From positions 1,674,001 through 1,738,000 of the forward strand of contig NZ_AP022591.1 of the NCBI RefSeq assembly GCF_010731795.1: a stretch of DNA of 64,000 nt, given 5' to 3'. The DNA comes from Mycolicibacterium celeriflavum (GTDB lineage: Bacteria; Actinomycetota; Actinomycetes; Mycobacteriales; Mycobacteriaceae). Below, one piece after another: positions 47,442-56,582 of the stretch. The notes under the pieces were generated by a model that was given only the letters and a program-made list of their open reading frames with translations, was not told the DNA's origin and ran no database searches. The translations under genes were made by a program, and so were the position numbers. Numbering within the stretch: position 1 is the first letter of the stretch; each line of letters opens with the position of its first letter.

Positions 47442-48683
47442 ATGAAGATCCTCATGGTGTCGTGGGAGTACCCGCCGGTGGTCGTCGGCGGGCTCGGCCG
47501 ACATGTCCATCACCTGGCGACCGCGTTGGCCGAGGCGGGCCACGAGGTCGTAGTACTCAGCCGTCGTCCGACGAACACCGACCCCAGCACCCATCCGTCG
47601 ACCGATGACATCGCCGAGGGGGTGCGCGTCATCGCGGCGGCGCAGGACCCGCACGAGTTCGACTTCGGAAGCGACATGATGGCATGGACCCTGGCGATGG
47701 GCCACGCGATGGTCCGCTCGGGCCTGGGCGTCCGGGATCGACGCGGCAGGCCGTGGCGCCCCGACGTGGTACATGCACACGACTGGCTGGTCGCCCATCC
47801 GTCGATCGCACTCGCCGAATACTTCGACGTACCACTGGTTTCGACAATTCACGCCACCGAGGCGGGCCGGCATTCGGGATGGGTGTCGGGCCGCATCAGC
47901 CGACAGGTGCACGCGGTGGAGTCCTGGATGGTGCACGAATCCGACTCGCTCATCACGTGTTCGAGGTCGATGAGTGACGAAATCACCGAGCTGTTCGGCC
48001 CCGGCTTGGCCGAGACCCGTGTCATCCGCAACGGAATAGACGCCGCGCGTTGGCCTTTCGCCGAACGCCAGCCCCGCACCGGATCCGCGCACCTGCTGTA
48101 CCTGGGCCGCCTCGAGTACGAGAAGGGCATTCACGACGCGATCGCGGCGCTGCCGCGTATCCGGCGTACTCATCCCGGGACGACGCTGACCATCGCAGGC
48201 GAAGGCACTCAACAGGACTGGCTCGTCGAACAAGCGCGAAAACACAAGGTGCTCAAGGCGACGTCGTTCGCCGGCCATCTCGATCACGACGCACTGGTGC
48301 GAATGCTGCATACCGCCGACGCTGCCGTACTGCCCAGCCACTACGAGCCATTCGGCATCGTGGCCTTGGAGGCCGCGGCGACAGGGATTCCGTTGGTCAC
48401 CTCGGACGTCGGCGGGTTGGGGGAAGCGGTGATCGACGGCCAGACCGGCGTCTCGTATCCCCCGCGAGATGTGGCCGCGCTCGCCGCGGCGGTGCGCTCG
48501 GTGCTCGATGATCCGCAGGCCGCTCAGCAGCGCGCGATCGCCGCCCGCGAAAGGCTGACCTCCGAATTCGAATGGCACACGATCGCAGATGAAACTGCGC
48601 AGGTGTACCTGGCGGCCAAACGGCGGGAACGCGAACCGCACCGGCGCCGCGCGATCGTCGAGCACGCGCTGCCGGGTCGCTAG
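47442..48683 (+). CDS. GT4-family alpha-glucosyltransferase (Rv3032 type)
   Basis: The 413-residue protein begins MKILMVSWEYPPVVVGGLGRHVHHLATALAEAGHEV, with the glycine loop of retaining glycogen-synthase-like GT4 enzymes, and has GRLEYEKGIHDAIAALPRI and the EX7E motif in HYEPFGIVALEAAATGIPLVTSDVGG. In M. tuberculosis Rv3032 elongates the alpha-1,4-glucan of MGLP. Substrate (UDP- or ADP-glucose) is not decided by sequence. The ribosome site is weak; the upstream gap carries the palindromic repeat. A 15-bp hairpin terminator follows. Confidence 0.9.
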   Translation: MKILMVSWEYPPVVVGGLGRHVHHLATALAEAGHEVVVLSRRPTNTDPSTHPSTDDIAEGVRVIAAAQDPHEFDFGSDMMAWTLAMGHAMVRSGLGVRDRRGRPWRPDVVHAHDWLVAHPSIALAEYFDVPLVSTIHATEAGRHSGWVSGRISRQVHAVESWMVHESDSLITCSRSMSDEITELFGPGLAETRVIRNGIDAARWPFAERQPRTGSAHLLYLGRLEYEKGIHDAIAALPRIRRTHPGTTLTIAGEGTQQDWLVEQARKHKVLKATSFAGHLDHDALVRMLHTADAAVLPSHYEPFGIVALEAAATGIPLVTSDVGGLGEAVIDGQTGVSYPPRDVAALAAAVRSVLDDPQAAQQRAIAARERLTSEFEWHTIADETAQVYLAAKRREREPHRRRAIVEHALPGR

Positions 48684-48725
48684 ATCCCACGGCGGTGCGG
48701 CCGCCAATTCCGTTCGCGGTCATGC

Positions 48726-48762
48726 CAACTGGCGGGGATCGTGGTTTGATCCCCGCCAGTTG
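48726..48762. terminator. Bidirectional hairpin between the glucosyltransferase and IniB-like genes
   Basis: A perfect 15-bp inverted repeat, CAACTGGCGGGGATC (48726-48740) and GATCCCCGCCAGTTG (48748-48762), with a 7-nt loop. It lies between two convergent stop codons (48683 and 48780) and has no U-tract, as often in mycobacteria. Confidence 0.75.
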
Positions 48763-48779
48763 CGCTGTGTGGTTGTGGG

Positions 48780-49775
48780 TCAGAACAGGCCGGCGTCGAC
48801 GGTGGTGTCGACATCGACATCGGTGTTGACCTGACCGGAGTTGTCGACCGAGTTGTCCTGCCCGGAGTTGTCGACGGAATTGTCCACCGAGTTGTCCACC
48901 GAGTTGTCCTCCACACTCGAGCCCCCGGAGATGCCGCCGGACACCCCGCCGTCGATGTCTCCGACGGTGGTCTGGTTGCCATCGACGTTGGTGGTGCTCG
49001 TGTCGCTGTCGTTGATCACGATGCCGCCACCGGCACCACCGGCACCGCCCGCGGCGTTGCCGCCGTCGTTGCCGACCCCGATCAGCCCGCCGCCACCATC
49101 GCCACCGACCGCGCCGCCACCGGCACCGCCGCTCATGTCGACGTCGTTGATCACCGGGCCCTCGTTGTCGGAGATGATGTCCCCACCGGCGCTTTGATCG
49201 CCGCTGTCGTCGATCTCGTTGTCCTCGCCGATGTTGACGTTGGAATCCTCGATGTCACCGGTGTTGACGTTCTCGTTGTCATCACCGACCACGTTGCCGT
49301 CACCCTCGACGTTGGTGGCGTCGATGTCCCCGGCGGTGCCGGTGTTGACCACACCACCGTCGGTGGCGGTGTTGGTGGTCTTGTCACCGAAGGTGATGTC
49401 ACCGAACTCCAACCCGACATTGCCGATGCCCTGCTGCTGATCCTCACCGGCATGACTGACGGTGGTGGTCTCCGGGCTCAAAAACCGCGTGTCGTTGTGG
49501 CTCAGGGTGTCGTTGTTCGACCACAGATCGGTCTGGCGCTGCGGAGCGAACGCGATCCCATGAGTCTGGGCCACCGCCTGCTGCAAACCCAGCACCGGAT
49601 CACCCCCACCATGCACCACCGCAGCCGGCGCCACGGTGGCCGCCTGCTGCAGTTGCGCCGCAGAGACGTTCGGCACGCCGGCACTACACATTGCCCGAGC
49701 CGGGTCATCGAGGAAGGCCTGGGCCGAAACCTCGTCGCGGAACAGGTTCAGAATCCAATCGAGTACGTTCGTCAT
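48780..49775 (-). CDS. IniB N-terminal-domain protein with acidic, repetitive C-terminus
   Basis: The first ~60 residues (MTNVLDWILNLFRDEVSAQAFLDDPARAMCSAGVPNVSAAQLQQAAT) match the N-terminal domain of IniB, a protein induced by cell-wall inhibitors in M. tuberculosis. The remaining ~230 residues are acidic and low-complexity: Asn/Asp/Gly-rich, with GG-rich stretches and a run of SVDN repeats near the C-terminus. No signal peptide or membrane helix is visible. AAAGGA precedes the ATG. It lies in a slot where M. tuberculosis has Rv3033, so it is an accessory insertion within the MGLP locus. IniA and IniC partners are not present here. Confidence 0.8.
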   Translation of the reverse strand: MTNVLDWILNLFRDEVSAQAFLDDPARAMCSAGVPNVSAAQLQQAATVAPAAVVHGGGDPVLGLQQAVAQTHGIAFAPQRQTDLWSNNDTLSHNDTRFLSPETTTVSHAGEDQQQGIGNVGLEFGDITFGDKTTNTATDGGVVNTGTAGDIDATNVEGDGNVVGDDNENVNTGDIEDSNVNIGEDNEIDDSGDQSAGGDIISDNEGPVINDVDMSGGAGGGAVGGDGGGGLIGVGNDGGNAAGGAGGAGGGIVINDSDTSTTNVDGNQTTVGDIDGGVSGGISGGSSVEDNSVDNSVDNSVDNSGQDNSVDNSGQVNTDVDVDTTVDAGLF

Positions 49776-49961
49776 CTCCGTGGTCCTTTCGAGTGTGTCG
49801 CTTGGGAGTTGGTCACCGGGCCGTCCGGTGAACTGGTCGAAACGTTATGGATTCGGAAAACCCGGCGAAACGGGTCGCCGCCCCCTTGCTGCAACGCGCC
49901 GTACAGGTTCGACAACCCGTCTCCGTTAGGGGATTAGGGGGTCGCGGGGACAGAACAGTGC

Positions 49962-50024
49962 GCGCGAGCGTGCGCAAACTGCTGAATTCCGGCGGCGTGT
50001 CGTATGCACACACGCACGGTCGCG
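49962..50024. repeat. ~62-bp imperfect palindromic repeat, copy 2 (inverted)
   Basis: The reverse complement of this segment (CGCGACCGTGCGTGTGTGC... to ...TTTGCGCACGCTCGCGC) matches copy 1 at 47363-47427 along most of its length, including CGACACGCCGC and TTTGCGCACG. It sits in the 281-bp space between the IniB-like gene start and the acyltransferase stop. The rest of that space (49776-49961) holds the IniB-like upstream region, in which I see no clear promoter. Confidence 0.7.
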
Positions 50025-50057
50025 CAAAAACGCAATACGCAAAATGGCGAAGGACCG

Positions 50058-50795
50058 CTAGCGCGAGGCCTTCTTGCGTTCGATGTCGGCCAGCGCCGCG
50101 GCGAGTTCCGCACGCTGCGCTGCCGATGTCTCCCACGCGAGTTGGCGGTTCTTGACCACCTTCGCCGGAGCGCCGACCGCGATCGCGTAATCGGGGACGT
50201 CGCCTCGCACGACCGCGTGCGACCCCAGGACGCATCCACGCCCGATCGTGGTGTTGCGCAGCACCGTCACCTTCACCCCGACCCAGGTGTCGGGCCCGAT
50301 CCGCACCGGGCCCTTGACGATGCCCTGGTCCTTGATCGGCACGTTGATGTCGTCCATGCGGTGGTCGAAGTCGCAGATGTAGCACCAGTCGGCCATCAAC
50401 ACCGAGTCGCCCAACTCGATGTCGAGGTAAGTGTTGATCACGTTGTCGCGGCCGAGCACGACCTTGTCGCCGAACCGCAGCGAACCCTCATGACAGCGGA
50501 TGGTGTTCTTGTCGCCGATGTGGACCCAGCGGCCGATCTCCATCGTCGACAACTCCGGCGTCGCCTCGATCTCCACGCCCTTGCCGAGGAACACCATGCC
50601 GCGGGTGATGATGTGCGGATTGCGCAGCTTGAACTTCAGCAACCGCCAGTACCGCACCAGATACCACGGCGTGTACGCGCGGTTGGCCACCACCCACTTC
50701 AGCGAGGCCAGCGTGAGGAACTTCGCCTGTCTCGGGTCGCGCAACCGCGACCCGCGCCAGCGCTTGTGTAACGGCGCGCCCCACATCGTCGTCAT
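50058..50795 (-). CDS. Left-handed beta-helix (hexapeptide) acyltransferase (Rv3034c type)
   Basis: The 245-residue protein has repeated hexapeptides from about residue 90 (VFLGKGVEIEATPELSTMEIGRWVHIGDKNTIRCHEG, PVRIGPDTWVGVKVTVLRNTTIGRGCVLGSHAVVRG), typical of maltose/galactoside O-acetyltransferase relatives. It probably transfers acetyl or short acyl groups to MGLP sugars; in M. tuberculosis Rv3034c lies in the same cluster. TAGGCT ends 8 nt before the ATG at 50795, so the transcript may be leaderless. The alternative longer start (50843) overlaps the divergent gene's promoter region. Confidence 0.85.
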   Translation of the reverse strand: MTTMWGAPLHKRWRGSRLRDPRQAKFLTLASLKWVVANRAYTPWYLVRYWRLLKFKLRNPHIITRGMVFLGKGVEIEATPELSTMEIGRWVHIGDKNTIRCHEGSLRFGDKVVLGRDNVINTYLDIELGDSVLMADWCYICDFDHRMDDINVPIKDQGIVKGPVRIGPDTWVGVKVTVLRNTTIGRGCVLGSHAVVRGDVPDYAIAVGAPAKVVKNRQLAWETSAAQRAELAAALADIERKKASR

Positions 50796-50876
50796 GGCCG
50801 GAAAGCCTACGCGAGCGATCACATCCCGAACGGTTACCCTCACGTGGACTCAAGACGAGGAACGGGAAAGGATCGA

Positions 50877-52181
50877 GTGTTCCGGCGATTGACCGTGCTG
50901 GCTGTTTCTTTACTGACAGCGCTGATCACGGCCACATTGGCAGGGTGTCAAAACACCGACTCCTGGGTCGAGGCGAAGGCCGCTGACAGCTGGGCGGCCC
51001 AGTACCGCGACGCCGGCAACAGCAGTTACCAACCGCGGGCCGGCGCCGAGACGCTACGCCTGGAGTGGACCCGCTCGGTCAAGGGCGATCTCGCGGCCGC
51101 CGTCGCGCTGGCATCGGGCAGCTACCTGGCCGTCAACGCGCAGACATCCGCCGGATGCTCCTTGATGGTGTGGGAGGCCGACAACAACGCGCGGCAGCGG
51201 TGGTGCACCCGGCTCGTGCAGGGCGGCGGCTTTTCGAGTCCGCTCTTTGATGGGTTCGACAACCTCTACATCGGACAGCCCGGCGCCATGCTGTCGTTCC
51301 CGCCGACGCAGTGGATCCGCTGGCGCCAACCGGTCATCGGGATGCCGACCACCGCCCGCATCCTCAATCCGGGCCACCTGCTGGTCGTGACACATCTGGG
51401 TCAGGTACTGGTCTTCGACGCCCACCGGGGCACCGTGGTGGGCAGTCCGGTGGACCTGGTCGCCGGTGTCGACCCCAAGGACCCCGAGCGCGGGCTCGCC
51501 GACTGCCGCCCCGCCCGACCCCGGTGCCCGGTGGCCGCCGCGCCGGCCTTCGCGGCCGCGACCCGGACCATCGCGCTCAGCCTCTGGGAGCCCAACGCCG
51601 ACAAGCCCATCGTCGTCGGGTTGCGGTACCAGCCGGGCCAGACACCGCTGCTCACCCGGGAGTGGACCAGCGACGCCGTCGGCGGCGGTCCCCTGGCCAG
51701 CCCGGTCTTCTCGGCCGACGGGTCGACGGTGTACATCAACGGCCGCGACGAGCGGCTGTGGGCGCTGAACGCCGCCGACGGAAAGGCCAAGTGGTCGGTT
51801 CCGCTCGACTACCTCGCGCAGACTCCGCCGTCGGTGTCACCCGACGGGCTGATCGTGGCGGGCGGCGGCCCGGGCGCAAAGTTGGTCGGGATCAAAGACG
51901 ACGGCGACCGCGGCGAGGTGCTCTGGACCCGCGATGACGTCGGGCCGCTGACGACATCGAGCTGGTCCGGCCCGGACGTCGCCTACACCGTCACCCGCGA
52001 CGGCGCCGGAGACGACGTCGGCCAGGCGCTGCTGGTCTTCGATCCCGCCGACGGCCGCACGCTCAACACCTATCCGCTGCCGAGGGCGACCGGCTGGCCG
52101 GTCGGCGTCTCAGTCGGGAACGACGGACGCGTCGTCACCGCCACCAGTGACGGTGTGGTGTACGGCTTCGCGCCCGCCTAG
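50877..52181 (+). CDS. Lipoprotein with PQQ-like beta-propeller (Rv3035 type)
   Basis: The 434-residue protein has a lipoprotein signal (RLTVLAVSLLTALITATLAGC, Cys at about residue 24) and a beta-propeller of the PQQ/BamB-like kind (VYINGRDERLWALNAADGKAKWSVPL, FDPADGRTLNTYPLPRATGWPVGVSV). It is expected outside the membrane, lipid anchored. The sequence lacks an obvious enzyme site. GTG 50877 has AAAGGA 4 nt upstream and TACCCT at 50835-50840 could be its -10. It is divergent from the hexapeptide acyltransferase. Confidence 0.85.
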   Translation: MFRRLTVLAVSLLTALITATLAGCQNTDSWVEAKAADSWAAQYRDAGNSSYQPRAGAETLRLEWTRSVKGDLAAAVALASGSYLAVNAQTSAGCSLMVWEADNNARQRWCTRLVQGGGFSSPLFDGFDNLYIGQPGAMLSFPPTQWIRWRQPVIGMPTTARILNPGHLLVVTHLGQVLVFDAHRGTVVGSPVDLVAGVDPKDPERGLADCRPARPRCPVAAAPAFAAATRTIALSLWEPNADKPIVVGLRYQPGQTPLLTREWTSDAVGGGPLASPVFSADGSTVYINGRDERLWALNAADGKAKWSVPLDYLAQTPPSVSPDGLIVAGGGPGAKLVGIKDDGDRGEVLWTRDDVGPLTTSSWSGPDVAYTVTRDGAGDDVGQALLVFDPADGRTLNTYPLPRATGWPVGVSVGNDGRVVTATSDGVVYGFAPA

Positions 52182-52183
52182 AC

Positions 52184-52876
52184 CTAGAGCGCGAGCAGCG
52201 GCGCCACGGCGGCGCGCGGCACGGTCGCCTGAACCGGACCGGCGGATTCGGCGAACAGTTCACCCTGGCTGAAGAAGAAGATCAGCGAATCGTCGGTCAA
52301 CGCAAAGTTCTGGTAGTTAGCGGGGTCCATGCCGTCGCCGGGCGGCACCGGCTCGATCATGCCCTGCCTCTGCAGGTACTGGTCGATCTCGGGATAGATC
52401 ACCTCCAACGGCTTGGTGCCCGGCTTGAACAGGGTGTCGAAGGTGATCGGCGCCTTCTTGGCGACGTCCCAGTTGAACGCCTGGTAGAAGGTCTGCGGGC
52501 GCACACCCCCGACGTTCTGCCAGACGGTGAAGACCACGCTGCGGGTGCCCGCGGTCGGCGGCCCCGATCGGTAGCCGATGCCCTCGGCGTCGAGTTCGTA
52601 GGGCAGGTTGTAGGCGTCGGGATTCTGGGCGACGTTGATGAACCCGTCGCGGATCTTCTTCAGATAGTCCACCAGAGGCGCTTGGTCGGGGTAATCGTTC
52701 GGATAGCTCAAATCGACGGTGTACGTCGGGTTCTCGACGTGTACCCGGCATATCTGGTCCGGCCCGACGGTCCCTTGGAGGTCGGCGCACCCGGTTTGCG
52801 CGCCCGCACCCGAAGCGGCGATGACACCCACGACAGCGGCGACCGCGAACGGGGCAGTCCACCTGAGAATGCGCAT
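52184..52876 (-). CDS. Secreted esterase-like protein TB22.2 (Rv3036c type)
   Basis: The 230-residue protein has a cleavable signal peptide (MRILRWTAPFAVAAVVGVIAASGAGAQTG) and a mature part of the RsiV/DUF3298-like type (VENPTYTVDLSYPNDYPDQAPLVDYLKKIRDGFINVAQ, TFYQAFNWDVAKKAPITFDTLFKPGTKPLEVIYPEI). The M. tuberculosis homologue TB22.2 is a secreted antigen reported to have esterase activity. Two Cys (GCADL, QICRV) may form a disulfide. AAGGA precedes ATG 52876. The stop lies 2 bp from the convergent Rv3035-type stop. Confidence 0.85.
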   Translation of the reverse strand: MRILRWTAPFAVAAVVGVIAASGAGAQTGCADLQGTVGPDQICRVHVENPTYTVDLSYPNDYPDQAPLVDYLKKIRDGFINVAQNPDAYNLPYELDAEGIGYRSGPPTAGTRSVVFTVWQNVGGVRPQTFYQAFNWDVAKKAPITFDTLFKPGTKPLEVIYPEIDQYLQRQGMIEPVPPGDGMDPANYQNFALTDDSLIFFFSQGELFAESAGPVQATVPRAAVAPLLAL

Positions 52877-52940
52877 TGTCGACGTCCTTGCAGCCGGCAC
52901 CGGTCTGGATACCGGCATCACCGCCACAATACGTGTGCGG

Positions 52941-54110
52941 TCAGCGCGACGAACGGCAAATGAATGCCGTTGCCCTACTTGCGCCCCCGGCTCCGATGCG
53001 GGCGATGACCACCGAAGCTTGCTGTGTGCCACGCAGGCGAAGCCGCGGGCGTAGTGGGTCGGGGTCGACATCGACACCACGGACCAGGATCTCGAGCGCG
53101 CCGACATCACGTGCCGAAAGCGCCTGGCGCAGCCGTCGTTCGCTGAACGGTATCTCTTCGAGCACCTCGAAGCCCCGTACCCCCTCCGGTAACCGGTTCC
53201 CCGACAGGTACGCGATGTCGCGGTCGAGTTGCCACAGACCGTGGCGCGCCGCGAAGTGCCGCACCAGGCCCGCGCGCACGATTGCGCCGTCGGGGTCGAT
53301 GATCCACCGCCCGGCCGGCGACACCGCGCACTCATCGGGTTCGGCGTCGGTGACCTCTTCGCCGGTGTCCAATATCGTGGCTCGGCGCCGCACGCCCGAG
53401 CCCGCCAGTCCGGCCGACCACAAACACGCTTCGCGCACACTGCCGGCCAGCGAGGTCACTTCGATCTCACCGTCGAAGCCCAGTCGTGTCACGGCGTCGA
53501 AATCGATTCCCGGAGCGCACTTGACGGCCACGTCGCGACCCCGGTACACCTCGAGAAGCTCGTCGAGGGCGGGTGTGTAGTCCCGCGGGTCGAACCGGCG
53601 CCGTCCGCCGCTGCGTCGCGCGGGGTCGAGCACGATGACGGTGCCACGCGTTACCGGTCGGAGCGCATCCGCGCGGCAGACATCCACGCCGGCAACGTTG
53701 TTGCGAGCCATCGCGAGTCGGACCGGATCGATGTCGCTGCCGACCAGGAGCGCAGCCGAATCGCGCAGCGCGGCAAGCTCGGTGCCGATCGAGCAGGTCG
53801 CGTCATGCACACGCGCACCGGCCAGCCGTCGGGCGCGGTGACGGGCGACCGGTTCGGCGGTGGCCTGCTGCAGCGCCTCGTCGGTGAACAGCCAGTCGTC
53901 GGGGCGAGAGAGTTTCGCGGTCGCCTTTCTGCGCAGCAGCGTGGTCTCGACCAGGATCGCGGCGCGCTCACCGAAACGTGCTCGCGCCGAGGCGATGTCG
54001 GAGACCAGCGTCGCACTCGTCAGCCGCAGTGCGGCAATCTCCCGCAAAGCGTCGACGCCGGCCTCGCTGCGCAGGTAGTCGACGTCCTCGACGCCGAACG
54101 CGACAGTCAC
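52941..54110 (-). CDS. THUMP-like class I methyltransferase (Rv3037c type)
   Basis: The 389-residue protein contains VHDATCSIGTELAALRDSAALLVGSDIDPVRLAMARNN (SAM motif I, about residues 120-160), VIVLDPARRSGGRRRFDPRDYTP (motif IV with DPAR) and a C-terminal THUMP-like domain (DVGALEILVRGVDVDPDPLRPRLRL). The DPAR motif suggests RNA or protein methylation rather than a sugar, though Rv3037c is counted in the MGLP cluster. GTG 54110 overlaps the stop of the neighbouring methyltransferase (GTGA). Confidence 0.85.
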   Translation of the reverse strand: MTVAFGVEDVDYLRSEAGVDALREIAALRLTSATLVSDIASARARFGERAAILVETTLLRRKATAKLSRPDDWLFTDEALQQATAEPVARHRARRLAGARVHDATCSIGTELAALRDSAALLVGSDIDPVRLAMARNNVAGVDVCRADALRPVTRGTVIVLDPARRSGGRRRFDPRDYTPALDELLEVYRGRDVAVKCAPGIDFDAVTRLGFDGEIEVTSLAGSVREACLWSAGLAGSGVRRRATILDTGEEVTDAEPDECAVSPAGRWIIDPDGAIVRAGLVRHFAARHGLWQLDRDIAYLSGNRLPEGVRGFEVLEEIPFSERRLRQALSARDVGALEILVRGVDVDPDPLRPRLRLRGTQQASVVIARIGAGGASRATAFICRSSR

Positions 54111-55081
54111 TTCGCGGGCGGCTTGACCCCCGTCACCATGACGTTGTAAAACCAGCTCTTCGGCACCACCTGACGCCAGATGTTGTGGTCCACCCAGGAC
54201 AACGCTATCCAGCTGCTGAACGCGAATTTGGCCCAGCCCCAGCTCAACCGGTCCGGCGGCACCGCTGCCTCGAAGGTACGCAGCGGCCAGCCGAGCATCG
54301 CGGCGGTGAACTCGGTGGTGGCGGTGGACACCTCGACGGCGCCTGCGTTGCCTGCCATGCGTTCCAGGTCGGCGGGTGAGAAGGTGTGCAGGTCGACGAC
54401 CGCCTCCAACGCGGCCGCGCGTGACGACTCGTCGAGTTCGGCCTGCGGCCGGCGCCAACCCGACAACCCCGGCAGCCTCGTCACATTCGTCACCGCCCGC
54501 CACGTCAACGTCGACAGCGGACGCGCGTAGTTCTCGCCCGCGTTCGTCGGCTCGCCGGCGAAGATGAATCGCCCGCCCGGCTTGAGCACCCGCACCACTT
54601 CCCGCAGCGACAGTTCGACATCGGGGATGTGGTGCAGCACCGCGTGCCCGACCACCAGGTCGAAGCTGTCGTCCTCGTACGGGATGCCCTCGGCGTCGGC
54701 GACCCGGCCGTCGACCTCGAGGCCGAGGTTCTCGCCGTTGCGCACGGCCACCTTGACCATGCCCGGCGACAGGTCGGTCACCGAACCGCGCCGCGCGACC
54801 CCGGCCTGGATCAGGTTCAGCAGGAAGAACCCGCTGCCGCAGCCCAGCTCCAACGCCCGGTCATAGGGCAGCTTGCGTTGTTCGGAGAACGGCACGGTTG
54901 CGTCGAACAGGTCGCGGGCGTAGTCCACGCAGCGTTTGTCGTAGGAGATCGACCACTTGTCGTCGTAGCTCTCGGCCTCCCAGTCGTGATAGAGCACCTG
55001 GGCGAGTTTCGAGTCGTGGCGGGCCGCCTCCACCTCCTCCGCGGTGGCATGGGGGTTTGGCGCAGGATCGATACTCGTCAT
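54107..55081 (-). CDS. Class I SAM-dependent methyltransferase (Rv3038c type)
   Basis: The 324-residue protein has motif I in RALELGCGSGFFLLNLIQAGVA (about residues 75-96), SVTDLSPGMVKVAVRNGENLG, and FDLVVGHAVLHHIPDVELSLREVVRVLKPGGRFIFAGEPTNAGE, all typical of PF08241 enzymes. A C-terminal Trp-rich region (WGWAKFAFSSWIALSWVDHNIWRQVVPKSWFYNVMVTG) may contact membrane or lipid. The substrate is unknown. It overlaps the THUMP-like gene and lies just downstream of echA17 (11 bp between echA17 stop and its start). Confidence 0.85.
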   Translation of the reverse strand: MTSIDPAPNPHATAEEVEAARHDSKLAQVLYHDWEAESYDDKWSISYDKRCVDYARDLFDATVPFSEQRKLPYDRALELGCGSGFFLLNLIQAGVARRGSVTDLSPGMVKVAVRNGENLGLEVDGRVADAEGIPYEDDSFDLVVGHAVLHHIPDVELSLREVVRVLKPGGRFIFAGEPTNAGENYARPLSTLTWRAVTNVTRLPGLSGWRRPQAELDESSRAAALEAVVDLHTFSPADLERMAGNAGAVEVSTATTEFTAAMLGWPLRTFEAAVPPDRLSWGWAKFAFSSWIALSWVDHNIWRQVVPKSWFYNVMVTGVKPPAK

Positions 55082-55092
55082 AACAGGGCAGC

Positions 55093-55740
55093 CTAATTGT
55101 CGAAGGTGGCCTTGGCGGCAGCCAGTACCTGCGGCGGATGTTCGACGAACCGCCGCGCCCAGGCGACCGCCGCGTCGTACACGCCGTCGGGCGCCACCAT
55201 CTGGTCGATCAGACCCAGGGAGAACGCCTCCTTGGCGTCGACGAACCGGCCGCTGAACACCATTTCCTTGGCCTTGCTCAGGCCGACGGTGCGGGCCAGC
55301 CGCGACGTACCGCCCGCGGGCACCCGACCGGCCAGGATCTCCGTCAGGCCGAACTTGACGTTGTCACCCGAGATTCGCCAGTCGGCGCCCAGCGCCAGCG
55401 TCAGCCCGCCACCCAGGGCGTAGCCCGTGATGGCCGCGACGGTGGGCTTGGGGATAGCCGCCAGCGCGTCGACCGCATCCCGGCAGACCCGTGCGGCCGC
55501 GGCGGCTTCGTCGGGGTCCAGCGTGCGCAGTTCGGGTACGTCGTCGCCGGCGGAGAAGATCTCGTGGCCGCCGAAGACGATCACGGCGTGCACGTCGTCG
55601 CGGCACCCGACGCTGTGAGCGGCGGCGGCCAGTTCGCGGTACACCTGCCGGGTGAGCGCGTTGGTCGGTGGCCGCGACAGCAACAGCGTGGCGATGCCGG
55701 GTTGCTCATCGCTGGTGTGGACGGAGACGAACTCGCTCAT
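55093..55740 (-). CDS. echA17: Enoyl-CoA hydratase/isomerase family protein
   Basis: The 215-residue crotonase-fold protein begins [28 protein letters not shown], has the oxyanion-hole segments [11 protein letters not shown] and [17 protein letters not shown], and a C-terminal trimerisation helix region. Of the two catalytic Glu of true hydratases, the second position ([15 protein letters not shown]) keeps E; the first is not obvious, so hydratase activity is uncertain. In M. tuberculosis this gene is echA17 (Rv3039c), same neighbours. ATG 55740 overlaps the NUDIX stop. Confidence 0.85.
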   Translation of the reverse strand: MSEFVSVHTSDEQPGIATLLLSRPPTNALTRQVYRELAAAAHSVGCRDDVHAVIVFGGHEIFSAGDDVPELRTLDPDEAAAAARVCRDAVDALAAIPKPTVAAITGYALGGGLTLALGADWRISGDNVKFGLTEILAGRVPAGGTSRLARTVGLSKAKEMVFSGRFVDAKEAFSLGLIDQMVAPDGVYDAAVAWARRFVEHPPQVLAAAKATFDN

Positions 55741-56582
55741 GCCTGGCGCGTATCGGATCCGTAGCCCTGCGGCGCACGACGGTTGCGGGCGGCGTTGTAC
55801 CGGTCGCTGTTGAAGAACTCGATCTCCCAGTTGCCGGTGTCCTTGTTGGCCGCCAAATGAGGTGTCACCGACACGATCTGGCGTTCCACCGCAAGCACTT
55901 CGGCGACCGTGCGGCCGTCGAGCGAGTCGAGCTGGGTCCACGTGGGCGGAAGCAGGAAAGTCCGTCCGTCGGCGAAGTCCTCGAGCGCTTCGTGCGGCGT
56001 AATCCAGTCGGCCTTGTCGGTCTCGGTGTTCTCGCCGTCGGCGAGTTGGCCTTCCGGCAGCGCCCCGACGAAAAAGTAGGTGTCGTAACGGCGGGTGCGT
56101 TCCTCCTTCGGCGTCACCCAGTTCGCCCACGGCCGAAGCAGATCGGCGCGCAGCACCAGGTTCTCGCGGCGCAGGAAGTCGGCGAACGACAGCGACCGAT
56201 TCACCAGGTCGGCGCGCGCCGCGCGGTAGACCGAGGCGTCGTCGACAAGCACGTCGGGATCGTCGGCCGCACCGGCGAACAACACCCCCGACTCCTCGAA
56301 CGTCTCGCGCGCCGCGGCGCACACCAGCGCCTGCGCCAGATCGGTCTCGACGCCGAAACGCATTGCCCACCAGGCGGGTTCGGGACCGAACCAGGCGATG
56401 TCGGCGTTGCGGTCGCGGTCGTCGACACCGCCGCCGGGAAACACCATCACCCCGGCGACGAAATCCATCGCCGAGTGCCGCCGCATCAGGAACACCTCGA
56501 GTCCGGGATGCTTGTCGCGGATCAGCATCACGGTCGCGGCCGGCCGCGGCGTCAGTGGTTCGTCTGCCGGTTGGTCTCTCAT
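55737..56582 (-). CDS. NUDIX hydrolase (Rv3040c type)
   Basis: The 281-residue protein has a NUDIX box variant around [16 protein letters not shown] (REx2EExG; about residues 86-101), preceded by [16 protein letters not shown]. Long helical insertions after the box place it with the peroxisomal NUDT7/NUDT19 CoA-hydrolase-like group ([22 protein letters not shown]), so it may hydrolyse CoA derivatives; this fits the adjacent enoyl-CoA hydratase. ATG 56582 overlaps the ABC ATPase stop. Confidence 0.85.
   Translation of the reverse strand: MRDQPADEPLTPRPAATVMLIRDKHPGLEVFLMRRHSAMDFVAGVMVFPGGGVDDRDRNADIAWFGPEPAWWAMRFGVETDLAQALVCAAARETFEESGVLFAGAADDPDVLVDDASVYRAARADLVNRSLSFADFLRRENLVLRADLLRPWANWVTPKEERTRRYDTYFFVGALPEGQLADGENTETDKADWITPHEALEDFADGRTFLLPPTWTQLDSLDGRTVAEVLAVERQIVSVTPHLAANKDTGNWEIEFFNSDRYNAARNRRAPQGYGSDTRQA

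Noticed and set aside
48840-48915. Short regularly spaced repeats, CRISPR-like at first sight
   Set aside because: The period is 12 bp with no spacers and it encodes the SVDN repeats of the IniB-like protein.
55741-56370. Upstream extension of echA17 through the NUDIX gene
   Set aside because: The extension is Arg/Gly-rich and out of frame with the NUDIX hydrolase; ATG 55740 gives a normal crotonase N-terminus.
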